A stretch of 35,054 bases of DNA from Acidobacteriaceae bacterium (lineage in GTDB: Bacteria; Acidobacteriota; Terriglobia; Terriglobales; Acidobacteriaceae). The stretch spans positions 1 through 35,054 of the forward strand of contig PLXP01000239.1 of assembly GCA_003151435.1 (NCBI GenBank), read 5' to 3'. Positions 1-7,875 of this stretch are shown here, piece after piece (the first letter of the stretch is position 1; each line of letters starts with the position of its first letter). Position numbers and translations under genes: made by a program. The notes below the pieces were generated by a model, which worked only from the letters and a program-made list of their open reading frames with translations, was not told where the DNA came from and searched no databases.

Positions 1-47
1 GGCCACCATGCAGCACCCTGCACTGCAAACCGAATTGTGGATGGGGT

Positions 48-392
48 TCAGATAGCGCTCACGTCCTTGCCAGTAGCAAGTACATAGATGCCCCCCGCCA
101 CGCAGAGGACAGAGGAGAGTCCGCCGTTCAGCAACTCGTCGTGTTTGGCCAGCCATGCCGCCACGTAGCCGCCCAGTACCGAGCAGGCCAAGCCGACAAG
201 CAACTGCGCTACGTACAGCGGCACGTTGGCGTGAATCGCCGCCGTCACCGCTGCTGATGCCTGGGCGTTCGGCGTGTGGGACAGGTCAACCTTCAACATC
301 GCATAGAGGGCGAACGGGAGGCCGAGTACAACCGACGTGACGATATCGACGATGCCACCGATCAGCACGCCTTTGACCGATACTTTGCTCAT
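48..392 (-). CDS. small integral membrane protein, unknown function
   Basis: The protein has 114 residues and starts at an ATG. It shows three hydrophobic stretches suited to membrane spanning: about residues 8-33 (GGIVDIVTSVVLGLPFALYA region), 57-80 (LYVAQLLVGLACSVLGGYVA) and 88-107. No family is recognised. It is the last gene of a minus-strand set: its start lies 26 bases after the end of the 65-residue membrane protein, which itself follows the RHS gene by 38 bases, so the three are probably co-transcribed. That position, just behind a polymorphic-toxin-like RHS gene, makes an immunity role conceivable, but nothing in the sequence proves it. Whether more genes follow below position 48 cannot be seen. 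Confidence 0.6.
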   Translation of the reverse strand: MSKVSVKGVLIGGIVDIVTSVVLGLPFALYAMLKVDLSHTPNAQASAAVTAAIHANVPLYVAQLLVGLACSVLGGYVAAWLAKHDELLNGGLSSVLCVAGGIYVLATGKDVSAI

Positions 393-418
393 GACTTGCT
401 CCGATTAGGCCAACGGGC

Positions 419-616
419 CTACTCAGCTCCCAACAGCATCTTGATGCCTACTCCGATAAGGGCCACGCCAACAACGATGAAAACAAGACGCCCCGACCAT
501 CTCGAACTCTTCTGTTTAAACTCGCCTAGCGCAACTACATCGGCAGCGTGGAAGTCCTTTCCAAATATCCCTCCCAGGATCGCAACAACGCCGAAAATCA
601 TGAGAAGAATGCCCAC
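419..616 (-). CDS. 65-residue two-span membrane protein, unknown function
   Basis: The ORF starts with GTG and has a good ribosome site (GGGAGAGG about 6 bases upstream), which supports the start. Residues 2-18 (ILLMIFGVVAILGGIFG) and 44-62 (LVFIVVGVALIGVGIKMLL) are two clear hydrophobic segments joined by a polar loop with basic residues (KQKSSRWSGR). No family is recognised. It sits between the RHS gene (38 bases upstream) and a second small membrane protein (26 bases downstream), all on the minus strand, so it is probably in the same transcript. Its size and place would fit an immunity or accessory protein for the RHS product; that is inference. Confidence 0.6.
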   Translation of the reverse strand: MGILLMIFGVVAILGGIFGKDFHAADVVALGEFKQKSSRWSGRLVFIVVGVALIGVGIKMLLGAE

Positions 617-654
617 GTTTCACCTCTCCCAAGCTGTTTCTGTCTTCCTAGAAC

Positions 655-3600
655 TCAGTGTGGAATTGCGCACGTCGATCCGGTACACGTCGTCGATTCC
701 TTGAGGTCCGTTGCAAACTGCTTCGTGTCTTGTATTGCCGCGTTCCCGACTGAACTTGCGACGCCTTGAACCTCTTGCGTTCCCGCTGTTACTTGAACAC
801 CTGCTTGGGCAATGCCGACGTTTGCGCCGACACCAATGCCTACCCTGTCATCGGTTCCAACAGCCGCGTTGGTGTTGCTGATGTTGTCGCCATGGGGCGT
901 TGACCCTGTCAGTTTTGCATTGCCGCCCAAATTGTCTAGCGGATTGACAAACGAGCCGTTCTTTTCAAACGTGGCAGTCCCATTGCCTTGGACGCCGACC
1001 CCTTCCACAGATGCGGCTACTGTACCTTGCACCTTTGATGAACCCGTGCCATCAGCTCTCGCCTCGGACGACACACTCGCAGCAGCGCCAAGTTTTACGC
1101 CACCCAAATTCACCGATCTACCGACACCCGCTGAGAGCTTGATCCCCATTGAATCACCCAGCTTCTCAACCGCTTTGGCGACATCGGGATGCTGGGCCAA
1201 ATATGTACCGACCCTCGTACTGACCGCCTCGACAAGCCAACCGCACAATGGATCGCAATGCCCATCCTTGTCCGCTCCGCTCAACGGATTGTTCTGCATG
1301 TACTGGTACCGATTTAGGGTCTGCGGATGCGTGAAATCTGCGTAGGGGACTGCCTGCGGATTCGTGGACCAATCGGGACTCATGAATCGTCCCATGCTGC
1401 TGGCATAGTATCTAGCGCCGAAGTAGTCGTTGCCTGATTCGGAGTCCCGTTCTTTGCCGGTGAACTTGTAATGTTGATTCGAGAGCGAGTTTGTGATCTG
1501 ACGCTCGCCGCCAAATGGATAAAAGTCTGATTCGTTGAGAGGTGGGACTGCTCCGCTCGCATTAGTGACCACATTGCTGGAGCCAAGATGATCGGAGAAA
1601 TAGTAATACAAGCTTCCTCCGCTCAAATCTCTTCGTGCGAGGCGCTTCCCATTGAAGAAGATGTATTCGCTCGTGAGATTCCCTGAAAGATCACTTTCGG
1701 CAAGAACGCCTCCTTGCCCGCCATCCCAATATAGGGTGCCGCTGGACTTCTTTACACGCTGGCCATCGCCATCGTAGACATAGGTAATTCCATTGGCACA
1801 AGTTGCCAATTCCTCAGCGTTCCAGGAATATCCGTACCCGGAGCACCCTGTGCTGAGACCATCATTGGTCACATTGCCGGTGGCGTCATATGCGTATCCC
1901 AGCAAGGTGAATTGATTGTCGACGTTCATTGCTTGGTTGACTGACATGGGGTTGTATCCGGCCCCGGGGACCGAATTCGTCTGGTACAAGTTCCCCCATC
2001 CATCGTAGGTGATTGCCACTCCCCACGTTACGCCTGAAGTCGCCTGCTTGACTCGGTTCAATGTGTCGTACTGAAAGGCCTGATTGCGGCTGGCGTCTTT
2101 ACCATCTGTTATCGCGTAGACATTTCCGTTATCTCCAGATCCCAAATGAAAATCGTAACTCAAGTTGATGAGCGTGCCGCTCGGCGAAGAGGCAAAGATG
2201 GATAGCGGCTGTAGGCGCTTATTGTACTGATCGCTGATGGTCATGCCAGAAAAGCCCGACCTAGCGCCTACTAGGAGTGACGCCAAGTCGCCTGGGGCGG
2301 AATAGAGCGCATTCTGCGCGTAAGCGATGTTGTTCGTATCATCGTTGACTTTGAGGCTACGTCCTGCCGCGCTCTGCGTATATTCGATGACTGCAGTGCT
2401 CGGGTAGGTAATCTTCCAAACCGAGCCATCCAAATGATACGCCGTCTGAACCTGTTTGTTGATTCCGGCAATGGTTCTATTCTCTGATGCCGTGCGTCCC
2501 ATTGGGTCGAAGGCCCAACTGGTCGAGCCCGAGGAATCAGTCATACCGGTTCTTCGCCCGATGCCGTTTATCGACGTTCCCGCCGCATCGTAAGAGTAGC
2601 CTACTGTCGCATCGCCATTCGAGTAGGTCTTTTGATACACCCTATTCCCTTGATCAACCGCATAGGTAATCACTACGCCGCGATCGTCGGTTTTCGTTCG
2701 GAGATTACTATCCGCATCATATGTGTAACAACTAGTCCAGATCGTGCCCGCCGGTGCCCCGGTGCAGGTCTGGGTCGCCAGTCCCGAAATGTTGCGGCTC
2801 TCAGGACTGTTTGCCGCAAGCAGACGCGACAGACTGTCAGAATAGAAGGACCGCATTCTTGCATTTGGCGAGCCGTTTGGACCGCCCCACTGGGTGACAG
2901 TCGAAAGGTTGTCCAGAAGATCATACGAATAATCGGTTTCCATCGTGGGTCCAACTGATGATCCATTTGGTTCAAGCACTTGAATAAGCCGACCAAGTCC
3001 ATCCGAGGTCCTGGTCCATTGATTACTGACCTCGTCCGTAAACGTGACCGCATTGCGGGCGTAGAGCCAAGTCTTAGTGCTGTTATCAGGCTCTGTCACG
3101 GATACCGGGCGGCTGAGTCCATCATACAGCGTCGACGTTACGCCATAGGTTGAATCAGACGTGCCGCGATAAGGGTTAGTGGTTTGGTAGGATCGACCTA
3201 ATGCGTCGTATGACGTTGTTGCGTATACAGGCCCTTCGGGATCGGAGCTCAGGGTCGCTTTTACTTTTCGGCCCAAGCCGTCGTTTTGCACTACATTTGT
3301 CTCAGTCACGCTCGACGTGATCAGCTTCGCCGAGGTCACTGTGTCAGGGAATGTATCGTTGTATGTATTCGTGATCTTCCCGAGATCCTTAAACGTCTGC
3401 GTCGCTATTCTACCCATTGAGTCATAGGTCCATGTCGTACCGGCGCGCCCGGCAACAATGTCATTCGAGTCCTGATCTGCTGAAATCCTTCCGGTGCAGC
3501 CGTAGTACGTCAGCTTTCGAGTATGACCAAGCGCGTCAGTCACACTAGTTGGATACGTCGAGCTACCTGATGCTATAGAGCAGGTCGATACTCCGGACGC

Positions 3601-5796
3601 AAATGAATCTGCGTACCTAATTGTGGTAGGCGGATTTGACTTCGGGTCCGTAATGGAGGTTAGATTGCCGAAGCCGTCATGAACATACGTCGTGTTCAGA
3701 AAGGAATTGCTTGTGTTCAACCATCGCGACGACGCGGTCTCCTCACCATGGTACCCGTAGGTGGCCGGCACTTGATTATCATATTGGAGCGTGCGCTCTG
3801 CAATCCTCACTGCGTTGCAGGATGGGGGTGGGGTGAAGGCCCCAGTATCGGGATCGATCGATCCGGTCCCGGTGCAGGGAGATGATCCGTCAAACACGGT
3901 CTCATCAATTCCTTTATCGACAATATTGACACCCGTATACTTGACTCGTTTCATGGGATCGAGCCCATTCGGGGCCATTCCGTATCCTGCAGTGTAGTCG
4001 TCAAGATACCTGCGGATTGTCTGACGGAGAAGCGGACCCGGCGCCCCCACAGCCGCCCCATATTCTCGGATAGCGGTTACGTTTCCGCGCGAGAGGGAAT
4101 CGAACTCTGGAGGTGGCATACTGCCACTGGAAGCCCAATATTCGCAAGCGCTTTCCTGGGCTGGCGTTGTGCAGTCGGTGTCGTAGCGCTCAAAGCCAAA
4201 GATATCGTAGTCAAATTCCTTCTTGCTAACAGTTCCATTAGGTCCGCCCGAGCCTGCGTCAAGGGTAGTTGTGATGCTCTTCAATAATGGAGGCCCGTAT
4301 ATGCCGAACGTCCCATTGAAGTAGAACGGAGGAGACGGATAATACGACATCGCGAAGCCCCGAGGATAGGAGCCGTTACCGGCTTGGTCGTATACCACAC
4401 TCGTAAGTACCGGCGTGTCTCCGTCAAGTTTGGAATAGCTGTAGAGCGTCGTATGAGAGACACCTTGTGGATCGGGTGGGCTCGTGAGTGTGGTTGTGTA
4501 GTTCGCGGAATTGGGTAGATACGTGATCGCTATATTCCAAGTGCTTGAGGTGGTTCCGTCATTTACAGTTCGGCTTGAAACATAGCGAAAGCTTCCGGCT
4601 CCTCCATTGCTCCAGAAATAGGAAACGTACCCGCCAGTTGGCAATGTAATCTTGGTGATGTCTCCATAGGAGTCATACATGAAGCTGTAGCTTTGACCAT
4701 TCGGCAAAACTACTGAGGCCACCGTCGTTCTTGTTTTGCTGTACTCTGCTGTCTGCGGGTTTGTGGACCCGAAATGCGTACTGATTGAGATCGACTGGAG
4801 GTTTACGGTGTAGTTTTGAACATTGCCATTCGAGTCGTAAACCGTATAGATGATCTGGTTCGCGCTCGTCTGCTGGGTTATCGGAGTACGCCCGACGGTA
4901 TCAGTGTTTCCTGGCGAGACGATCTGCGTATTACCGCGTGTGTCGCTGACCTTGGCCATATCGATGAAATACGCCCCGTTTAGCGTTCCTGCCGCTGGCC
5001 AGGACAAACCGCCGGAGGTCCCACCTGATGCGTACTTTCTTCCATCCGGGGCCGTCACGTTGCTGATTGAGCCCCAATAACCGTCCTCGCCTACTGAAGG
5101 GCCTTGCAGATTCGTAAACAGGTACGTACCACCCGTGCAATCGCCGTTGCCCTGCGAATTGACGAGCAACTGATGTTTCACCCCTTGCTCATCAGTGAAC
5201 ATTACTCCATCAGTGCGTCCTCCTTGCGGCTTTGGTTGAGCGCCGCCCGTTCCCGTATAGCAGCTCATTTTGCCCGCGGAATAAGTCATGTACGGCTGGG
5301 TTGAGGTCCAGCCGAGGGTCGTGGAGGTTAACCAGTTCCGCATCTCTGGGTTCCAATAGGCGGGTGCGCCCCCATTCAAGTTCTGAATGATCCAATAGGC
5401 TGCATCGTATCTGATCCCATAATCAAAAGACATGCCTCTGCCCGGAAGGCTCAGAAACGGAATGGTGACAATCAGATTTCCACTCGACAACTCAACATGC
5501 TCGAATTGTGAGCCAATTTGTGAAGAGTAGGGCAAGTCGCCAGTCCGATTGTTTATTGTGACCACGGTCGGTACGCTGTCCTGCGCAACCAAATGCACTG
5601 CGGGAATGAGAAATATTAACGCAATTAAAGTAAGAACATAGGGAGGGGCGTTACGCGTAGAGGGACTTCGGTGAAATAGTGATGAGGGTTGTTCCGCGGC
5701 TCTCCAAGTGGATCCCTTCGCGTCTCCAGAATAATCCTGTTCGTGCCCTTTCTCGTCTGCAGACATCGTAGCTCGCCGGTCCTTTCCATGGCTCAT
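655..5796 (-). CDS. secreted RHS/YD-repeat protein with RHS-associated core domain
   Basis: About 1713 residues. The N-terminus has a long polar stretch, then a hydrophobic export segment (YVLTLIALIFLIPAVHLVAQ) near residues 54-73. A 'HVELSSGNLIVTIPFLSLPG' segment follows, of the kind seen at the start of bacterial RHS shells. The middle carries many YD repeats (for example YDSMGRIATQTF, YDALGRSYQTT, YDGLSRPVSVTEP). Near the C-terminus is the RHS-associated core: YFSDHLGSSNVVT, FTGKERDSESGNDYFGARYY, GRFMSPDWS, LNRYQYMQNNPL. After 'DKDGHCDPLC' comes an unrelated tail of about 200 residues, rich in Gly, Ala, Val, Ser and Asn. In known RHS proteins the core closes a beta-cocoon and the variable tail is often a toxin; the activity of this tail is not recognisable. 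The longest frame begins with TTG at 5805. ATG at 5796 is preferred and ATG at 5766 is possible; none has a convincing ribosome site. Confidence 0.9.
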   Translation of the reverse strand: MSHGKDRRATMSADEKGHEQDYSGDAKGSTWRAAEQPSSLFHRSPSTRNAPPYVLTLIALIFLIPAVHLVAQDSVPTVVTINNRTGDLPYSSQIGSQFEHVELSSGNLIVTIPFLSLPGRGMSFDYGIRYDAAYWIIQNLNGGAPAYWNPEMRNWLTSTTLGWTSTQPYMTYSAGKMSCYTGTGGAQPKPQGGRTDGVMFTDEQGVKHQLLVNSQGNGDCTGGTYLFTNLQGPSVGEDGYWGSISNVTAPDGRKYASGGTSGGLSWPAAGTLNGAYFIDMAKVSDTRGNTQIVSPGNTDTVGRTPITQQTSANQIIYTVYDSNGNVQNYTVNLQSISISTHFGSTNPQTAEYSKTRTTVASVVLPNGQSYSFMYDSYGDITKITLPTGGYVSYFWSNGGAGSFRYVSSRTVNDGTTSSTWNIAITYLPNSANYTTTLTSPPDPQGVSHTTLYSYSKLDGDTPVLTSVVYDQAGNGSYPRGFAMSYYPSPPFYFNGTFGIYGPPLLKSITTTLDAGSGGPNGTVSKKEFDYDIFGFERYDTDCTTPAQESACEYWASSGSMPPPEFDSLSRGNVTAIREYGAAVGAPGPLLRQTIRRYLDDYTAGYGMAPNGLDPMKRVKYTGVNIVDKGIDETVFDGSSPCTGTGSIDPDTGAFTPPPSCNAVRIAERTLQYDNQVPATYGYHGEETASSRWLNTSNSFLNTTYVHDGFGNLTSITDPKSNPPTTIRYADSFASGVSTCSIASGSSTYPTSVTDALGHTRKLTYYGCTGRISADQDSNDIVAGRAGTTWTYDSMGRIATQTFKDLGKITNTYNDTFPDTVTSAKLITSSVTETNVVQNDGLGRKVKATLSSDPEGPVYATTSYDALGRSYQTTNPYRGTSDSTYGVTSTLYDGLSRPVSVTEPDNSTKTWLYARNAVTFTDEVSNQWTRTSDGLGRLIQVLEPNGSSVGPTMETDYSYDLLDNLSTVTQWGGPNGSPNARMRSFYSDSLSRLLAANSPESRNISGLATQTCTGAPAGTIWTSCYTYDADSNLRTKTDDRGVVITYAVDQGNRVYQKTYSNGDATVGYSYDAAGTSINGIGRRTGMTDSSGSTSWAFDPMGRTASENRTIAGINKQVQTAYHLDGSVWKITYPSTAVIEYTQSAAGRSLKVNDDTNNIAYAQNALYSAPGDLASLLVGARSGFSGMTISDQYNKRLQPLSIFASSPSGTLINLSYDFHLGSGDNGNVYAITDGKDASRNQAFQYDTLNRVKQATSGVTWGVAITYDGWGNLYQTNSVPGAGYNPMSVNQAMNVDNQFTLLGYAYDATGNVTNDGLSTGCSGYGYSWNAEELATCANGITYVYDGDGQRVKKSSGTLYWDGGQGGVLAESDLSGNLTSEYIFFNGKRLARRDLSGGSLYYYFSDHLGSSNVVTNASGAVPPLNESDFYPFGGERQITNSLSNQHYKFTGKERDSESGNDYFGARYYASSMGRFMSPDWSTNPQAVPYADFTHPQTLNRYQYMQNNPLSGADKDGHCDPLCGWLVEAVSTRVGTYLAQHPDVAKAVEKLGDSMGIKLSAGVGRSVNLGGVKLGAAASVSSEARADGTGSSKVQGTVAASVEGVGVQGNGTATFEKNGSFVNPLDNLGGNAKLTGSTPHGDNISNTNAAVGTDDRVGIGVGANVGIAQAGVQVTAGTQEVQGVASSVGNAAIQDTKQFATDLKESTTCTGSTCAIPH

Positions 5797-6318
5797 TGCG
5801 TTCAAGGAGGAAACAACAAGTTGGTTACATCACTGTGTTTCGCAGAGACCAACCTACATGCTAGCCGATTTACAACACTAATGAAGACATCTGCGATAGT
5901 AGTGTCATGTACGCCCTCCTGCCGTCAAGCAGAAAGTACCCTGTGATGCTTGTCACCGGAAGGTAACTAAGTGGGGTTATCACTATGCTAATAACGGGCA
6001 AGGAACCGCGAACACCGCGAAACCACTGCTCGGTTTTGGGTATGTTCGTTCGCGCTCGACCTAGAATGAAACAGCTGACGTTAAGATAATGGCGCTTAGT
6101 GATGCCTTGAAAGCATCTGCGGTCGTTCAATGAAGGAACATTTCCAACGATCCTGTGCCATCAAAGCCCTCCGCCGCCGGATCACCTGCGTCGGCAAAGG
6201 CCGAACCCCAGAACACTCGGATGTCACTCCGGCGCTACGGCAAGAACTTCCCAATGCCTTTGCCTTCAAGACCTCCGATCAAGCCGCAGACTCAATGCAG
6301 CGCAACCCGGCGTTGATT
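5797..6318. other. intergenic stretch, no gene supported
   Basis: About 520 bases upstream of the RHS gene. Open frames of up to 90 codons exist on both strands, but none has a ribosome site or a recognisable product. The half next to the RHS start should hold its promoter; no convincing -35/-10 pair was found by eye. The other half may be decayed coding DNA associated with the HNH region. Confidence 0.4.
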
Positions 6319-6591
6319 TTAAAGTTGTGCCGCAACATGCCGATAAGCATAGGCACGCACCAGTTCGCTGTGCAACACAATGCCGTGGGTGTCGTCATAT
6401 AGGACTTGGAACTGATCCTGGTTGGTCATTTCCTGAACTTCAGGCTGTTTGCCGGGCAGGCTGAGAATTGGGAAGTCAGATATCGATAACAGGCCGATGC
6501 ACTCATCGAGCCAGTCTGAAAGTATTTTCCCACTCTCCGGCGCTTGATCGGTTATCCCCGCCTCGATGCGGGTAAGTAGACGGTGCTGCGC
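6319..6591 (-). other. 90-codon open frame directly after the HNH gene, no start codon
   Basis: Directly downstream of the HNH gene's TGA (6592-6594), the same reading frame stays open for 90 more codons before TAA at 6319-6321. The translated text looks protein-like, for example LSDWLDECIGLLSISDF and VLYDDTHGIVLHSELVRAYA. It has no ATG, GTG or TTG until an internal ATG that would leave 41 residues. It may be the 3' part of a gene that lost its start, a protein begun from a rare start codon, or a tail once fused to the HNH protein and cut off by the TGA. No family is recognised. Confidence 0.3.
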
Positions 6592-7053
6592 TCAGGAGTG
6601 GAGTCCCTTTGCCGACCTTCGGGCTGAATTCTTCCGCCAGGATTCCTGCCGGCAAGTTCGGCACCGGGCCTTGGGGTGGCCATTGCGCTGTTCAGTCACG
6701 GTGTTCTCTGGGGTCATCGGGTGGCCTTTTGGGCACGTCTTGAATTGCGCTGGAGGGGCCGCCTTGAGCTGAATGCGCGGGGCAGCCTTGGGCGAGTTGC
6801 TGACCCGCTGATGGTCTGGATTGCAGCAGGCGTGTCCGATACACTGGCCAGCCGGAAGGTGATGCTGTAGGAACATGCCGTCCGGGACCGGCCCCTCACA
6901 GGCCTCATAGAAAACCCGGTGGGCCTTCAGCTCCTTGTCGCCGGAGTACATCCGGCCGTACCCGTCGGCGTTTCGAGGTCCGCTGAATTCCCAACACTCG
7001 GTGTCCGGCAGAACCTGGACCAAGTTGATCAGTTGCTTCACGGTGAAGGCCAT
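6592..7053 (-). CDS. HNH endonuclease-like protein with C-terminal zinc-type cysteine motif
   Basis: 153 residues from ATG at 7053 (a TTG at 7059 is possible). The first half matches the phage/homing-type HNH pattern: CWEFSGPRNADGYGRMY, then LKAHRVFYEACEGPVPDGM, then the metal-binding HH of LQHHLPAGQC and the closing CCNPDHQRVSN. This family normally reads H-x-C-D-N-x-x-C-x-N-P-x-H; here the order is altered but the paired Cys and His and the NPDH end are kept. The second half has a CPKGHPMTPEN...CRTCRQE cysteine motif common in such proteins. The family cuts or nicks DNA and is frequent in phages and mobile DNA. The gene lies beside the 3' end of a tRNA-Ser, which agrees with an accessory insert. 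No ribosome site is evident at either start. Confidence 0.75.
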   Translation of the reverse strand: MAFTVKQLINLVQVLPDTECWEFSGPRNADGYGRMYSGDKELKAHRVFYEACEGPVPDGMFLQHHLPAGQCIGHACCNPDHQRVSNSPKAAPRIQLKAAPPAQFKTCPKGHPMTPENTVTEQRNGHPKARCRTCRQESWRKNSARRSAKGLHS

Positions 7054-7104
7054 ATTCAACAGAATACGCGCTTCAATAAGTTAGTAGTACGGAGGGGGTG
7101 GCGC

Positions 7105-7171
7105 GGTGTCACTTTTGGTGTCACTTTTGTTTGGTATTCAGTGCGATATGGTGCCTTAAAGTGCCACTTTT
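7105..7171. repeat. 12-bp direct repeats next to the tRNA-Ser 3' end
   Basis: The 12-mer GGTGTCACTTTT occurs twice in perfect tandem (7105-7116 and 7117-7128). A near copy (AGTGCCACTTTT) lies at 7160-7171. They sit 80-145 bases beyond the CCA end of the tRNA-Ser, on the HNH side. Arm-type sites of integrases often look like short direct repeats in this position, but no integrase gene is visible, so the role is open. Confidence 0.5.
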
Positions 7172-7250
7172 CCGCAGACTGAAAGGGCCGCGCGAGGCGG
7201 AATACTGGCCAATTCAAGGTGTTTATTTGATTGATTTCATTGGGTTTATA

Positions 7251-7342
7251 TGGCGGAGAGGGAGGGATTTGAACCCCCGATAGCCTTACGACTATGCCTG
7301 ATTTCGAGTCAGGTGCATTCAACCGGGCTCTGCCACCTCTCC
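7251..7342 (-). tRNA. tRNA-Ser (anticodon CGA)
   Basis: 92 nt with encoded CCA (complement at 7251-7253). The acceptor stem is GGAGAGG with CCTCTCC, and the discriminator is G as usual for serine. The anticodon stem is CCTGA/TCAGG with loop CTCGAAA; the anticodon CGA lies at 7304-7306 and reads UCG. The long variable arm (ATAGTC-GTAA-GGCTAT) is the class II feature of serine tRNAs. The T-arm is GGGGG-TTCAAAT-CCCTC. It lies 129 bases downstream of the last ORF of the KaiC/kinase operon, on the same strand. Confidence 0.97.
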
Positions 7343-7471
7343 GCTTGTTGTAGATTGGCACCGGTCATCACTAGTCTACTGGCGAAGGTATGGCGATTGC
7401 AATGCCAGATGCAATCCTCGAGGGCGGCCGGCCCAAGAGAGAACGTTCGCATTTCACCAGGGCAGGTGCAT

Positions 7472-7756
7472 CTAGTCGAGTTTCTCTAATTGAGTTGTAT
7501 CTATGACCTCTTTTCGGGGGTCTGATTCGGCCATGGATGGCGGCATGACTAAATCGTCCGGAGCGGAAGGTCGGGAGATTTCGGCATCGGCGGGGGCGAG
7601 GGTCGCGGCCAATTCGAGGTCGGCCATGCGATTCAAAAGGACGCTTTTGAATGCTGCCATTGAATCTGCGTTCTGGTCAGGGTCGGCGGTATGCTCCAGT
7701 TTATGGAGAGTGACGCGGAGGGATTCGAGGGTCTCATCGGCTGGGCGGAGGGTCAT
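7472..7756 (-). CDS. 94-residue protein of unknown function, last ORF of the KaiC operon
   Basis: The start chosen is the ATG at 7754-7756, which overlaps the stop of the 40-residue ORF before it in an ATGA junction; an in-frame TTG lies 15 bases further upstream. The product is acidic and probably soluble. The first half is a likely helix (DETLESLRVTLHKLEHTADP, then MAAFKSVLLNRMADLELAA); the second half is Pro/Asp/Glu-rich and probably disordered. No domain is recognised. Translational coupling to the upstream kinase and 40-residue ORF suggests a role in the same signalling unit. The tRNA-Ser follows. Confidence 0.6.
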   Translation of the reverse strand: MTLRPADETLESLRVTLHKLEHTADPDQNADSMAAFKSVLLNRMADLELAATLAPADAEISRPSAPDDLVMPPSMAESDPRKEVIDTTQLEKLD

Positions 7757-7875
7757 TGTAGGTTGCACCAAGGATTTTGGATGGGGCGATCAGGCGGAAG
7801 GATGTCCAGGCCATGGAGAGTATCGGCCCAGTGCTCGCGGGCAGCGGGGATGAGGTGAGTGCTGCGGTATTTCAC
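7753..7875 (-). CDS. 40-residue ORF coupled to the histidine kinase
   Basis: This short ORF starts with GTG at 7873-7875, overlapping the kinase stop as GTGA, and ends with TGA at 7753-7755, overlapping the next ATG as ATGA. A GGAG lies about 5 bases before the GTG. The product starts MKYRSTHLIPAAREHW and ends DRPIQNPWCNLQ. Its His, Trp and Cys residues and paired overlaps make it look like a genuine small protein rather than chance. No family is recognised. A role as a small regulator or partner of the kinase is inference only. Confidence 0.55.
   Translation of the reverse strand: MKYRSTHLIPAAREHWADTLHGLDILPPDRPIQNPWCNLQ

Noticed and set aside
5870..6402. ORFs on both strands upstream of the RHS gene (86 and 90 codons)
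   Set aside because: No ribosome site, no recognised product, and they overlap each other's complement only slightly; not supported as genes.
7098..7489. Plus-strand ORFs over the tRNA-Ser ('RRGRDLNPR', 'EREGFEPP')
   Set aside because: These are the well-known false translations of the antisense strand of a serine tRNA gene.
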